From the NCBI RefSeq assembly GCF_022012415.1, contig NZ_JAKLTR010000013.1:62001-126000 (forward strand): a DNA stretch of 64,000 bases, given 5' to 3'. Position 1 is the stretch's first letter; each line of letters begins with the position of its first letter. The DNA comes from Terrimonas ginsenosidimutans. GTDB taxonomy: Bacteria > Bacteroidota > Bacteroidia > Chitinophagales > Chitinophagaceae. This document shows positions 8,603 through 18,344 of the stretch, one piece after another. A program made the position numbers and the translations under genes. The notes under the pieces were generated by a model. It was not told the origin of the DNA. It did not search any database and saw nothing but the letters and a program-made list of their open reading frames with translations.

Positions 8603-11600
8603 ATGTTGATGAAGAAACATTTTACAGTCTTCGTACTCCTGCTTGCCATTAGTTTTGACATTGCTGCGCAAAACTATGACAACATAGAATTCGTTGAGAA
8701 CAAAGGACAGTGGGATAGCCGAGTGAAATTCAGAGGCGAGGTAAGTAATGGTGCCGTATTCGTCCGTTCCTCCGGCTTTACCATATTGCAGCATAACCCA
8801 CAGGATCTTGCACAGATCGAGGTCGCCCGGCATGGCGGACAATCACCTGAGTCGACCAAAAGAATGCCTGTTCCGGATAAAATGACGCTAAGGTCGCATG
8901 CATGGAATGTCGACTTTGTGAATGCGTCTCCCAGTATGCGGGTCCGTCCGGATAAAGCGATCACCACGATCAACAACTATTTTATTGGGAATGACCCGTC
9001 GAAATGGGGAGAAGGTTGCCAGATCTTCCAGGCGATCACACTGGAAGAAGTGTACCCGAATGTCGATGTCAGGTATTATACCTACAACGGAACACTCAAA
9101 TATGACATTATCGCGAAGCCCGGTGCAGACATCAGCCGTATTGCTCTCAAGTATGATGGTGTTGACAAAATACAGGTAAAGAGCAAGCAGTTGGTGCTTT
9201 CTACATCGCTTGGCGAAAAGATAGAATCATATCCTTATACTTATCAGGGAACTGCAAAAGGCAGAACGGAGGTATCAGCCAAATATATTGTGAAGGATAA
9301 CATCGTGAAATTTGACGTGAAAGATTATGATCGTTCTTCCACGCTGATCATTGATCCGTCACTGGTATTCTGCTCTCTTTCTGGAAGTACGGCGAATAAC
9401 TGGGGCTTTACAGCCACGTATGGTCCTGACGGAAGTTTCTTTGGAGGTGGGATCGTTTTTGACGGCGGATCTTTCCCTGTTTCGCCCGGAGCATTTCAAA
9501 CATCATTTCAGAATGGTGATGCGGCTGGTGGACCGCCCATTGATATAGGTATCATCAAATTATCCGCAGATGGAAGCCAGCGTCTCTACGCTACTTACCT
9601 GGGAGGCAATGGAAATGAACAACCTCACAGTCTTTTTTCTGATGCTCAGGGCAATCTGGTAGTTACCGGACGAACCAGTTCTTCAAACTACCCGGGGCAA
9701 CTGATCGGTAGCGGCGGTGGATTTGATATCATTGTTACAAAACTTAATGCGACCGGTTCCGGTCTGATCGGCTCAAAGAGGATCGGTGGCGAGCAAAATG
9801 ACGGTGTAAATATATCAGCGGGAAGGGGCTCGCGGACTTCTCTTCAGCGCAATTATGGAGATGATGGCCGGGGCGAGGTGATCCTGGATGCCGCTGGCAA
9901 TATCTATGTAGCCGGATGTACACAATCTACCAGCGCGAACCCTGGCGCTGCATTTCCTACAACTGCTGGAGCTTTTCAGCGGAATTTCGGAGGTGGCGGT
10001 CAGGACGGTGTCATAATGAAATTTACACCGGATGTTGGCGTAATGACCTTTTCCAGTTACCTGGGAGGCTCCGGGAATGATGCGGCTTATGTGCTCAAGC
10101 TTGCGCCTTCAGGTGACATATTTGTCGCGGGTGGTACAGCCAGTGCTGATTTCCCCGGGAACAGGACCGGAACTGTCGGACCTAATTTTAATCCGGGCAG
10201 TACAACAGATGCAAGTATTGATGGCTTTATAGCACAGATCACCAACAACGGATCTGCCATTATACGATCAACTTATCTTGGAACAAATGCTGCCGACCAG
10301 GTATATGGTATCCAGTTTGACAAAAATGGATTTCCCTATGTGACCGGGCAGACGGAAGGTGCGTGGCCGGTGCAGAATGCTCCTTATTCAGAAACCAACG
10401 GCAAACAGTTTATTGCTAAACTGGAGCCGGATCTTTCCGGATATGTCTATAGCACCGTATTCGGCAAGGGAGATGCCCGCCCTGATATTTCGATCACTGC
10501 TTTTCTTGTTGATCGTTGCGAAAACGTTTATGTGTCCGGCTGGGGATCAAGTGCCAGTGGTGATCCTTACCAGAGTGCCGGTACGACGCGGCTGGGTGTT
10601 ACACCCGATGCCTACCGTGCCACTACCGATGGAAGTGACTTTTATTTCTTTGTACTGCAACGGAATGCTTCGGCGAGACTGTATGCTTCGTTCTTTGGTC
10701 AGGTAAATGGCGCGTATGGTGATCACGTAGATGGTGGTACCAGCCGCTTTGATCCAAACGGAGTGATCTACCAGGGGGTTTGTGCGAATTGTGAGGGAGG
10801 GGCCGCATTCCCCGTAACTCCGGGTGCCTGGGGCCAGGTCAATGGAGCGCTGCCACGGGGATGTAATCTCGGCATGATCAAAATGGCGTTCAACCTTGCC
10901 GGCGTCGGCGCTTCCGTTGGCGCAGCTATCGGAGGTGTGCCTAATGATACCGCTGGATGTGTGCCGTTAACGGTGGATTTTACAGACCAGGTGAGAAATG
11001 CGACAGAATACATCTGGAACTTTGGTGACGGAACAGCGGATGTCGGCCCGCTTCCTGCTGCTACCGGCTACACGCAAAGCCATACATTTATGAATGTCGG
11101 CAACTATCGCGTGATGCTGATCGCGATCGACCCTAACAGTTGTAATGAAAGAGATACCGCTTATATCAACATTCGGGTCGGAGATCTTAAAGCTAATATG
11201 GCGCTAAGCTTCGATAAGGTTGGAGCCTGTACGGCGCTGGATTACCAGTTCAATAACCTGTCCACCACAAATCCCATCAGACCATTTACAGATACATCAT
11301 TTATCTGGGATTTCGGCGACGGAAGCCCGCGTATAAGAGCTGGTCTTACTCCTGTTCCGCACACATTCCCGGCTCCCGGCTCGTACACCATTCAATTGAT
11401 ATTGAATGACACTACCTATTGCAATAACCCGGAGATCCTGGACACGGTGATCCGTGTTGCTGCGAACGTAGATGCATTATTTGACACGCCTCCGACAGGA
11501 TGCGCACCATATACCGCAATTTTTACCAATACTTCAGTTGGAGGAGTAACGTTCGAATGGAATTTTGGGGATCCTGCTTCGGGAGCCAATAACACATCCA

Positions 11601-12250
11601 CACTGGTCAACCCGACACACGATTTCGCAGTTCCCGGAACTTACACCATCACCATGGTAGCCAATGACCCGAATACGTGTAACAGAACTGATACCGTAAG
11701 GTACACAATCATCGTATATGATAAGCCGGCAGCTAACTTCACATACACACCGATAGCTCCGGTGGTGAATACGCCAAACGTTTTCAATAATACATCTTCA
11801 GCAAATGCTGTACGATTCAAATGGCTTTTTGGAGACGGCGATTCATTGTTGACCACGTCAAGATCACCGGTAACACACCAGTACAATGCAACCGGTACGT
11901 TCAATGCCTGTCTTATAGCATTCAATGCCCTGGATTGTACTGATACATTGTGTATGCAGGTGAGCACGATCATTGTTCCTGCGCTCGATGTTCCAAACGC
12001 GTTCACACCAAACAGCGGCGATATTAACAGCGTGGTCATGCCAAAAGGATTTGGTATCTCTAAAATGAGGTTTATCATTTACAACCGCTGGGGACAAAAA
12101 GTATTTCAGACAGAGAACCGTTCGCAGGGATGGGACGGCCGTGTGAAAGGCGTTGTTCAGCCAATGGATGTATATGCTTATACGCTCGAAGTTGAATTCT
12201 TCGATGGAACGAAAGCCAGTCGAAAAGGTGATATAACATTGATCAGATAG
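8603..12250 (+). CDS. Large secreted PKD-domain protein with T9SS type B (gliding-type) C-terminal domain
   Basis: A 1215-residue cell-surface or secreted protein. It has a signal peptide (MKKHFTVFVLLLAISF, ending AAQ) and an N-terminal beta domain containing FVENKGQW, as in many large T9SS cargo proteins. A long stretch of beta-propeller-like SBBP repeats follows (roughly 260-700). Next are four PKD domains, marked by WNFGDG, WDFGDG, WNFGDP and WLFGDG near residues 803, 899, 984 and 1072. The last 85 or so residues are a gliding-motility-associated C-terminal domain (NAFTPNSGD, IYNRWGQKVF, GWDGRVKG, ending in ITLIR) that directs export by type IX secretion. Starts at ATG 8603, ATG 8609 or GTG 8585 are possible; the signal peptide favours 8603 or 8609. 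The next gene is porP/sprF, its usual partner. Role: probably adhesion or surface structure. Confidence 0.88.
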   Translation: MLMKKHFTVFVLLLAISFDIAAQNYDNIEFVENKGQWDSRVKFRGEVSNGAVFVRSSGFTILQHNPQDLAQIEVARHGGQSPESTKRMPVPDKMTLRSHAWNVDFVNASPSMRVRPDKAITTINNYFIGNDPSKWGEGCQIFQAITLEEVYPNVDVRYYTYNGTLKYDIIAKPGADISRIALKYDGVDKIQVKSKQLVLSTSLGEKIESYPYTYQGTAKGRTEVSAKYIVKDNIVKFDVKDYDRSSTLIIDPSLVFCSLSGSTANNWGFTATYGPDGSFFGGGIVFDGGSFPVSPGAFQTSFQNGDAAGGPPIDIGIIKLSADGSQRLYATYLGGNGNEQPHSLFSDAQGNLVVTGRTSSSNYPGQLIGSGGGFDIIVTKLNATGSGLIGSKRIGGEQNDGVNISAGRGSRTSLQRNYGDDGRGEVILDAAGNIYVAGCTQSTSANPGAAFPTTAGAFQRNFGGGGQDGVIMKFTPDVGVMTFSSYLGGSGNDAAYVLKLAPSGDIFVAGGTASADFPGNRTGTVGPNFNPGSTTDASIDGFIAQITNNGSAIIRSTYLGTNAADQVYGIQFDKNGFPYVTGQTEGAWPVQNAPYSETNGKQFIAKLEPDLSGYVYSTVFGKGDARPDISITAFLVDRCENVYVSGWGSSASGDPYQSAGTTRLGVTPDAYRATTDGSDFYFFVLQRNASARLYASFFGQVNGAYGDHVDGGTSRFDPNGVIYQGVCANCEGGAAFPVTPGAWGQVNGALPRGCNLGMIKMAFNLAGVGASVGAAIGGVPNDTAGCVPLTVDFTDQVRNATEYIWNFGDGTADVGPLPAATGYTQSHTFMNVGNYRVMLIAIDPNSCNERDTAYINIRVGDLKANMALSFDKVGACTALDYQFNNLSTTNPIRPFTDTSFIWDFGDGSPRIRAGLTPVPHTFPAPGSYTIQLILNDTTYCNNPEILDTVIRVAANVDALFDTPPTGCAPYTAIFTNTSVGGVTFEWNFGDPASGANNTSTLVNPTHDFAVPGTYTITMVANDPNTCNRTDTVRYTIIVYDKPAANFTYTPIAPVVNTPNVFNNTSSANAVRFKWLFGDGDSLLTTSRSPVTHQYNATGTFNACLIAFNALDCTDTLCMQVSTIIVPALDVPNAFTPNSGDINSVVMPKGFGISKMRFIIYNRWGQKVFQTENRSQGWDGRVKGVVQPMDVYAYTLEVEFFDGTKASRKGDITLIR

Positions 12251-12336
12251 ATATATTGAAAGAATTGGGCTTTAGCCTGTTTACCGATAAACCATCCGGC
12301 CTGTAGTAGCAAACCGGGAAAAGGAGGATCAGAGAT

Positions 12337-13371
12337 ATGAAGGAACTAAAAAGACTCGCATTCATGATATGTATTGGCTGTGCCGCGGTGCCGTCAATAC
12401 ACGCACAGGATCTGCATTTCTCACAGTTTATGAATTCCCCACTGGTAACTAATCCGGCCAACACAGGGTTTATACCAGAGGGAGACTATCGACTCGGTGC
12501 AAACTTCCGGAATCAGTGGTCTTCCGTGATGGCGATCCCCTATAAGACCATGAGCGCCTTCGGCGATGTTCAGATTGCAGAACGGGATAATAGCTGGGTT
12601 GGCGTTGGTGGTGTGATCATGCGGGATGTTGCGGGCAGTGGCAATCTTACGTCAACCAAAGTGTATGGCTCTGTGGCTTATCACCAGATGCTGAATCTGG
12701 GAAGCCTGCTGAGTATGGGTTTCAATGTTGGCTGGTCTAACAAACAGATCAATGTCACCAACCTGAAATTTCCAGATCAGTTCGACGGCCATTTCTTCGA
12801 TAGTCATTTACCAACCAGCGTTGCCCTTGCCGCCAATAATATCAGCTATCTTGACATACAGGCTGGCTTGAACTATGCGTTTTTCCCTGATGAAAGAACC
12901 TATTTCAATGTGGGCTTTTCTACGATGCATATCAACCGGCCACGTGAATCTTTCTTTGCTGAACAGCCCGGGATCAGCAACAGGATCCCTGTTCGTCATA
13001 CGGCATTTATAAACGGAAGTTTCAAACTGAACGACCAGTGGATCATTAATCCTAACAGCTATTTCTCTCTGCAGGCGAAATCCTATGAATGGCTGCTCGG
13101 CGCCAATGCACGGTATAATCTTTCCGGTGATGGTGAAAATATCCTGATCGGAGGATTGTATTACCGGAACAGTGATGCTATCATTCCCATGGTTGGGCTG
13201 GGCTACAAGGATTTTGTGTTCACGTTCACCTATGACGCCACGATCTCAACACTGAAGAACTATAACAACAGCAGGGGGGCATTTGAGCTTTCACTGGTGA
13301 AAGAAGGTTTGTTTGATCAGTATAAAGGCAACAGGAGAGAAGCCATGTGCCCGTCTTTCAAAACCTATTGA
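12337..13371 (+). CDS. PorP/SprF-family type IX secretion outer-membrane protein
   Basis: A 344-residue protein with a signal peptide cleaved after IHAQ. The N-terminal signature DLHFSQFMNSPLVTNPANTG is characteristic of the PorP/SprF family, and amphipathic beta strands follow to the end. Members are outer-membrane barrels that anchor or help export T9SS type B cargo such as SprB. The gene follows the type B cargo gene by 86 bp on the same strand, so the two are likely co-transcribed and this protein is likely the dedicated partner of that cargo. Core T9SS genes (gldK-N, sprA) are not in the window. Confidence 0.9.
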   Translation: MKELKRLAFMICIGCAAVPSIHAQDLHFSQFMNSPLVTNPANTGFIPEGDYRLGANFRNQWSSVMAIPYKTMSAFGDVQIAERDNSWVGVGGVIMRDVAGSGNLTSTKVYGSVAYHQMLNLGSLLSMGFNVGWSNKQINVTNLKFPDQFDGHFFDSHLPTSVALAANNISYLDIQAGLNYAFFPDERTYFNVGFSTMHINRPRESFFAEQPGISNRIPVRHTAFINGSFKLNDQWIINPNSYFSLQAKSYEWLLGANARYNLSGDGENILIGGLYYRNSDAIIPMVGLGYKDFVFTFTYDATISTLKNYNNSRGAFELSLVKEGLFDQYKGNRREAMCPSFKTY

Positions 13372-13429
13372 ACAGCTTCGATTAATCTTGATAATCAACT
13401 GGCATAAGCAAGCATCACGAGATGAACGG

Positions 13430-13478
13430 AAAGAGCGCAACGGAATCACCTGTTAAAGAGGGATTCGTTGCGCTCTTT
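13430..13478 (+). terminator. Hairpin terminator after porP/sprF
   Basis: AAAGAGCGCAACGGAATC pairs with GATTCGTTGCGCTCTTT, with a single bulged base. It lies 58 nt after the stop codon. Confidence 0.7.
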
Positions 13479-13696
13479 GCAGCTCCTGACATTGTTCCTG
13501 CGGCGCCCTGTCTGTAAGCGGGCGGCTATGGGAAAGTAGGAGGGAAACCCGTCGGACTTAGCAGGATCAGGAACAAAAGTTGGGGATGGAAGGTTTGGTG
13601 GGTTTGGTAAGTTTAAAAGTTTAAAGATTAGTATATCACAGAAGGTTTAATAAGTCCCGGGGCTCTATACCTTCCCGGGCGGGGTAATATGCACAT

Positions 13697-13783
13697 CGCG
13701 CACTGCGATCCATTCACCGCCGCGCGCTACGATCCATATACCCGTCGCGCACGCTAATTCATTCATAGCCGCGCGCGCAGGCC
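13697..13783. repeat. CG-rich degenerate tandem repeat, unit 24-25 nt
   Basis: Three units start at 13697, 13721 and 13746, with a partial fourth at 13770. Each begins CGCGC and continues with a version of (A/T)CGATCCATTCA. Base composition is unlike the flanking coding DNA. Confidence 0.5.
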
Positions 13784-14196
13784 AGAAATGGGCATACGAC
13801 AGCAACCGCATTGCTGCGTTTGACTGTCGTCGCCCACTTTTCAATTGTATCATTCCACAATTCCTATCTCATTCTTCTTTGTTTTGATCATAGATGCAAT
13901 AAAAAAACGCACCGCCCTTTTCAGGACTGCCCTCCTCCACCAGTCCTGAAAATGACGGTGACTAAGAAATTTCTCTGTTGTAAAGATCGCTTTAGGCTAA
14001 AGCGAATCCATGGGAAAAACACAGGATCTTCCGGGAAAATAACGGGAGTATGGCGGTGAATAAACGACAGGTAACATAGGCTGAAGAACTCATTGCATCA
14101 ACTTTTGCACCTGATCCTTTTTTGCGGCCTCTTCAATATTTCCTAAATGTGTCGGCCGGCAGGCCAACCATCGCACATTTTCCCGATTTTTACACC

Positions 14197-15597
14197 ATGA
14201 ACAACCTGAAGAGAGAGCATATCCAGGCTTTCAAAGAGATCTGTGGCGACAACTACATATTTGTTGACGAAGAATCGCTGCAGCACTATTCCCATGATGA
14301 AACAGAAACGTTGAGCTTTCTTCCCGACGTGGTCGTTAAACCCAGAACCGCGCAGGAGATCAGTGCGATCATGAAGATCTGTAATGAACACCGCATCCCT
14401 GTTACACCGAGAGGTGCCGGTACAGGCCTGAGCGGTGGTGCATTGCCGCATCTGGGAGGAGTATTGCTGTCGACTGAAAGGATGAACACCATCATTGAGA
14501 TTGACGAAAGAAATCTACAGGTGACTACCGAACCGGGCGTGATAACTGAAGTGCTGCAGGATGCAGTAAAAGCCAGGGGATTGTTCTATCCCCCGGATCC
14601 GAGCAGCCGTGGCTCCTGCTTTATCGGAGGCAATATCGCTGAGAACAGTGGTGGCCCCAAAGCGGTGAAATATGGTGTGGTGCGGGACTATGTGCTGAAC
14701 CTGGAAATAGTACTGCCTTCCGGCGATATTATCTGGACAGGTGCCAATGTATTGAAAAATTCCACTGGTTATAATCTTACACAGCTGATCGTCGGAAGTG
14801 AAGGCACACTTGGGATTGTTACCAAAATAGTGCTGAAGCTGATCCCGCTTCCAAAATATGATCTGCTGATGCTGGTGCCTTTTGCGTCTCTCGAAAAAGC
14901 CAGCGAAGCGGTGAGCGCCATCTTCCGGGCCGGCTTTACGCCCAGCGCACTCGAATTGGTGGAGATAGACGCCCTGCAGATCGTCAGCCGTATGGTGGAT
15001 AGCTACGCAGTACCCGTAAGCGATGATATTGCTGCTCACCTGATCATTGAAGTGGACGGCAATAATATGGATATCCTCATGAGCGAGATGGAACAGATCG
15101 CAGAGCTGATGATGCAATATGAAGGCGGCGAAGTTTTCTTTGCAGACGACGCGCAGCAAAAAGCGGAGCTCTGGAAGCTGCGCAGACGTACCGCGGAAGC
15201 AGTAAAGATCGCCGGTTATACCATCGAAGAAGACACCGTCGTTCCCCGGGCGGAATTGCCTGCATTGGTGAAAGGCGTAAAAGAGCTGGGGAAACAACAG
15301 GGTTTTCATGCGGTTTGCTATGGTCATGCCGGTGACGGCAACCTCCATATCCGCATCAAAAAAGAGGGTACACCAGACAGTTACGGAGACGAGGCAATGA
15401 CAAAAAGCCTGCGTGATCTGTTCGAACTTACCCGTAGTCTGGGAGGAACGATCAGCGGTGAACACGGTGTAGGCCTCATCCAAAAGCCTTATGTCGATAT
15501 CGTATTTGACCCGGTTCAACTTGCGCTGATGAAAGGGATCAAAAAAACATTTGACCCCAATAATATCCTGAATGCAGGAAAAATCTTCGATGCCTGA
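14197..15597 (+). CDS. FAD-binding oxidoreductase, GlcD / D-lactate dehydrogenase-like
   Basis: A 466-residue flavoprotein that oxidises a 2-hydroxyacid such as glycolate or D-lactate. It has an N-terminal PCMH-type FAD domain with the flavin-binding loop TPRGAGTGLSGGALP (about 66-80), and a C-terminal FAD-oxidase domain with GHAGDGNLHIRI and SGEHGVGLIQKPY. I chose ATG 14197 (MNNLKREHIQ) because family proteins start here. The frame is open 25 codons further upstream to a TTG, but that stretch does not look like protein. The substrate cannot be fixed from sequence. No GlcE/GlcF or lactate permease gene is adjacent. The next gene starts 2 nt after the stop. Confidence 0.88.
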   Translation: MNNLKREHIQAFKEICGDNYIFVDEESLQHYSHDETETLSFLPDVVVKPRTAQEISAIMKICNEHRIPVTPRGAGTGLSGGALPHLGGVLLSTERMNTIIEIDERNLQVTTEPGVITEVLQDAVKARGLFYPPDPSSRGSCFIGGNIAENSGGPKAVKYGVVRDYVLNLEIVLPSGDIIWTGANVLKNSTGYNLTQLIVGSEGTLGIVTKIVLKLIPLPKYDLLMLVPFASLEKASEAVSAIFRAGFTPSALELVEIDALQIVSRMVDSYAVPVSDDIAAHLIIEVDGNNMDILMSEMEQIAELMMQYEGGEVFFADDAQQKAELWKLRRRTAEAVKIAGYTIEEDTVVPRAELPALVKGVKELGKQQGFHAVCYGHAGDGNLHIRIKKEGTPDSYGDEAMTKSLRDLFELTRSLGGTISGEHGVGLIQKPYVDIVFDPVQLALMKGIKKTFDPNNILNAGKIFDA

Positions 15598-15599
15598 AT

Positions 15600-16055
15600 A
15601 TGAATGAAACACTAACACCACAGGAGAAGCGCCAGCTTAAGACCATCCGGCTGATCTTTATCGCAATGGCTGCATTTTTATGTTTTATGTTGCTGGGAGC
15701 GATCGTTTTTGTAACGGCTGAAGGGCCTCTGCAACCTGACATAAATGTACACCGCACCTGGTTGCTGGTGGCGTCCGTTTCGTTAACTTTTATCTGCGGA
15801 TGGATTGGCAGAAGGCATTTCCTGAAAACCACGCAGATGGCGAAGAATTCATCGGAACCATTATCTGCGAAGCTTACGAAATATCAATCGTCATTGATCG
15901 TTTATCTGGCATTGATAGAAGCGCCGGTACTCTTTTGCATTGTATTGCTGCTGCTCACCAGCGACTCATTCTACCAGATCTTCGGCGCAGCATTGCTGGG
16001 GTCCTTTCTGGTAAAATATCCACGTGAAGAAAGGGTATTAGGTCAGTTGACATAG
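15600..16055 (+). CDS. Hypothetical four-helix membrane protein
   Basis: A 151-residue protein with four predicted membrane helices (about 18-40, 54-70, 94-118, 122-138) and a short cytoplasmic N-terminus (MNETLTPQEKRQLKT). Its ATG overlaps the end of the GlcD-like gene almost completely (2-nt gap), so the two are probably translated from one mRNA. I do not recognise the family. Position suggests an accessory role for the oxidoreductase, but that is only inference. Confidence 0.65.
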   Translation: MNETLTPQEKRQLKTIRLIFIAMAAFLCFMLLGAIVFVTAEGPLQPDINVHRTWLLVASVSLTFICGWIGRRHFLKTTQMAKNSSEPLSAKLTKYQSSLIVYLALIEAPVLFCIVLLLLTSDSFYQIFGAALLGSFLVKYPREERVLGQLT

Positions 16056-16062
16056 CGAAGTA

Positions 16063-16070
16063 TAGATTTG
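16063..16070 (+). promoter_or_regulatory. -7 promoter element before the gene at 16091
   Basis: TAGATTTG matches TAnnTTTG exactly and ends 20 nt before the ATG. A TTGA at 16047 is too close to be a standard -33 element. Confidence 0.45.
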
Positions 16071-16090
16071 ATAAACAAAAAACAACTTAG

Positions 16091-16729
16091 ATGAAAAAGA
16101 CCGTTATTCTGCTTTTAACAGCTTCTTTATTCGTCTTGTCTGTGAAGGCACAGGATGAGGATGCAGAGAAAAAGGGGTTTAAGAAAGAAAACCTGTTTAC
16201 CGGGGGTAGCCTCACTGTTTCGTTTTTTAACAGCCAGACAGTGCTTGGCACAAATCCGATCTTTGGTTATAAACTTGCAGATTGGGTAGATGCGGGCGTT
16301 GTGGTCAATTATGTTTATAGCAGCATCCGCAATTATCGTGGAGTGCCGGGTGATAAACTCAGGCAAACCACTTTCGGTCCCGGCGTATTCACCCGCCTGT
16401 ACCCCGTGAACTTCCTGTTTGCCCAGGCACAATATGAAAAGAACTTTTTCAATGTTAAATATATTCCCTCTGGTGCAGGCTCGGCAACGTTCAAGGAAAC
16501 GGGCAACGCACCTTCATTCCTGCTGGGCGGCGGTTTTGCGTCGGGAAGGCAACCGGGATCGAATACCTTTTTTTATATCGCGGTATTATTCGACGTGATC
16601 AAAGATGTGAACTCACCTTATGTGAATGTTGTGTATGATCCCGCAAACCCTTCTTCATACGTGGTGGATATGGTGCCGATCATCCGGGCCGGAGTGAATG
16701 TCGGCCTTTTCCAGAATCGCTACAGGTAA
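16091..16729 (+). CDS. Predicted outer-membrane or periplasmic beta-rich protein
   Basis: A 212-residue protein with a signal peptide (MKKTVILLLTASLFVLSVKA, then QDED). The mature part is rich in Gly, aromatic and alternating residues (FTGGSLTVSFFNSQTVLG, AGVVVNYVYSSIRNY) typical of a small outer-membrane barrel of about eight strands. Bacteroidota often encode such proteins as unnamed porin-like barrels. It has its own -7 promoter element right after the upstream stop codon. A small hairpin follows at 16751-16767. Function unknown. Confidence 0.65.
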   Translation: MKKTVILLLTASLFVLSVKAQDEDAEKKGFKKENLFTGGSLTVSFFNSQTVLGTNPIFGYKLADWVDAGVVVNYVYSSIRNYRGVPGDKLRQTTFGPGVFTRLYPVNFLFAQAQYEKNFFNVKYIPSGAGSATFKETGNAPSFLLGGGFASGRQPGSNTFFYIAVLFDVIKDVNSPYVNVVYDPANPSSYVVDMVPIIRAGVNVGLFQNRYR

Positions 16730-16750
16730 CCATTGCGTGTTTATGCGGGT

Positions 16751-16767
16751 CAGTCAAAAATTGACTG
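16751..16767. terminator. Small hairpin
   Basis: CAGTCAA and TTGACTG pair around AAA, 22 nt after the stop codon of the barrel gene. No long T run follows, so terminator function is uncertain. Confidence 0.35.
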
Positions 16768-16828
16768 ATTACATTTTTGTTTACCTTCAGAAAATTTTAA
16801 CCCTCACCGGGTTGCTAAAAACTGTCTT

Positions 16829-18307
16829 ATGTCCGCAGGTCTGTTATTCTCTTTCGTTATAGGTTACTTCGTTTTGTTATTGATCGTTGCCTGGTATACA
16901 TCACGCAATTCCAATAATGACTCTTTCTTTATCGGTAACCGTAACAGTAACTGGATCCTTGTAGCCTTCGGTATGATCGGAACGTCGCTTTCCGGTGTAA
17001 CTTTCGTGAGTGTACCCGGGGCAGTCGGCAAACCTTTCGGTGCGGGATATGAGGGCTTCACCTATTTCCAGATAGTGATCGGATATATCATTGGCTATTT
17101 TATCATCGCCTATGTATTATTGCCGCTTTACTACCGGCTGAATCTGACTTCCATTTATAGTTATCTGAATACGAGGCTTGGGTTTGTGTCTTATAAAACC
17201 GGCTCCAGTTTTTTTATTCTTTCGAGAACACTTGGCGCAACCGCCAGGCTTTACCTCGTGGTAAAAATTCTGCAGGATTCTATCCTCTCCAGCTTTGGAA
17301 TGCCGTTCTGGCTTACCACACTCATCATCCTGCTGATGATCTTATTGTATACGTTTGAAGGGGGTGTTAAAACGATCGTGTGGACGGATACACTCCAGAC
17401 AACCTGTATGCTTGCAGGTCTTATCATCTGTGTGATCTATATTCTCCAGGCAATGAACCTTAGTTTCGGAGAAGGCCTCGCAGCAATGAAGGAAAGCAAA
17501 CTCACCGACATATTTGTTTGGGATCCCTCCAGCAGGCTATTCTTTGTAAAGCAAATACTGGCGGGGGCATTCATTACTATTACGATGACAGGCATGGATC
17601 AGGAGATGATGCAAAAAAATATCAGTGTAAAGAATTTGTCAGATTCAAGAAAGAACATGCTGACTTTCTCTTTCATACAGGGCGGTGTGGTACTCCTGTT
17701 CCTGTTTCTTGGCGGATTGCTATACCTCTATGCGGGAACAAATGGAGTGAACGTTCCGCCGGACAAACTTTTCCCAACGATCGCACTTGGCTCCGGAATG
17801 CCTCCTGTGATCTCCGTCATTTTTATCATTGCCCTCATCTCAGCCTTATTCCCGAGTGCTGATGGAGCAATTACCGCACTTACTTCATCCTTTTGTATTG
17901 ATATTCTTGGAATGAAAAGAAGAGCGGACTGGGATGAAAAGAAACAAAGTAAAACACGTAAATCCGTTCACCTGATCTTCGCGGCAGTCTTCCTTCTATT
18001 CGTTATGATCTTTAAGGCAGTTGACAGCCCCAGTATGATCACGGTGATATTAAAAGTGGCGGGTTATACCTATGGTCCGTTGCTGGGTCTGTTTATTTTT
18101 GGGATTATCACTAAGCGCAGTGTGAACGATAAACTTGTTCCGGCGATAGCAATAGCAGCTCCGTTATTATGCCTTGTGATCGATTACAACCAGAAAAGCC
18201 TGTTTGGGGGCTTTGAGATTGGGCTGGAGCTGATCATTATCAATGGCTTGCTGACATTTATAGGCCTGTGGATGATCTCCAAAAAACAGCAACCCGTGGC
18301 TCAATAG
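16829..18307 (+). CDS. Sodium/solute symporter (SSS family)
   Basis: A 492-residue polytopic inner-membrane protein with about 13 hydrophobic helices and the SSS-family N-terminal pattern FFIGNRNSNWILVAFGMIGT, then SLSGVTFVSVPG. This region forms part of the Na+ and substrate sites. A conserved FPSADGAITALTSSF stretch lies near residue 345. It should couple Na+ influx to uptake of a sugar, amino acid or vitamin-like solute; sequence alone does not give the substrate. It stands alone, 38 nt ahead of the O-methyltransferase gene, which has its own promoter-like element. Confidence 0.85.
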   Translation: MSAGLLFSFVIGYFVLLLIVAWYTSRNSNNDSFFIGNRNSNWILVAFGMIGTSLSGVTFVSVPGAVGKPFGAGYEGFTYFQIVIGYIIGYFIIAYVLLPLYYRLNLTSIYSYLNTRLGFVSYKTGSSFFILSRTLGATARLYLVVKILQDSILSSFGMPFWLTTLIILLMILLYTFEGGVKTIVWTDTLQTTCMLAGLIICVIYILQAMNLSFGEGLAAMKESKLTDIFVWDPSSRLFFVKQILAGAFITITMTGMDQEMMQKNISVKNLSDSRKNMLTFSFIQGGVVLLFLFLGGLLYLYAGTNGVNVPPDKLFPTIALGSGMPPVISVIFIIALISALFPSADGAITALTSSFCIDILGMKRRADWDEKKQSKTRKSVHLIFAAVFLLFVMIFKAVDSPSMITVILKVAGYTYGPLLGLFIFGIITKRSVNDKLVPAIAIAAPLLCLVIDYNQKSLFGGFEIGLELIIINGLLTFIGLWMISKKQQPVAQ

Positions 18308-18321
18308 CGGGCGAATGGCGT

Positions 18322-18329
18322 TAACTTTG
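18322..18329 (+). promoter_or_regulatory. -7 promoter element for the O-methyltransferase gene
   Basis: TAACTTTG matches TAnnTTTG exactly, 16 nt before the GTG start. The -33 region lies in the end of the symporter gene and has no TTTG. Confidence 0.5.
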
Positions 18330-18344
18330 TGAAAAGTTAATCCC

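Larger units (their letters stand above)
13372..14196. other. 825-bp gene-free, repeat-rich region
   Basis: It holds the porP terminator (13430-13478), a GC-rich stretch bounded by TTGTTCCTG and CAGGAACAA (about 13493-13576), and a TTTAAAAG-word fragment without its mirror arm (13609-13653). It also holds a CG-rich 24-25-nt tandem repeat (13697-13783). Between 13800 and 14196 I see nothing clear. The short open frames here look like chance frames. Confidence 0.5.

Noticed and set aside
13493-13576. Cobalamin-type riboswitch
   Set aside because: GGGAA and CCCG words are present, but the conserved B12-box order is missing and no suitable gene follows.
13665-13853. 62-codon minus-strand frame
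   Set aside because: It spans the CG-rich tandem repeat and has no protein-like features.
14515-15621. Long open frame (368 codons) on the minus strand over the FAD oxidoreductase gene
   Set aside because: It is the antisense shadow of a well-supported gene; cysteine/histidine-rich composition and no family features.
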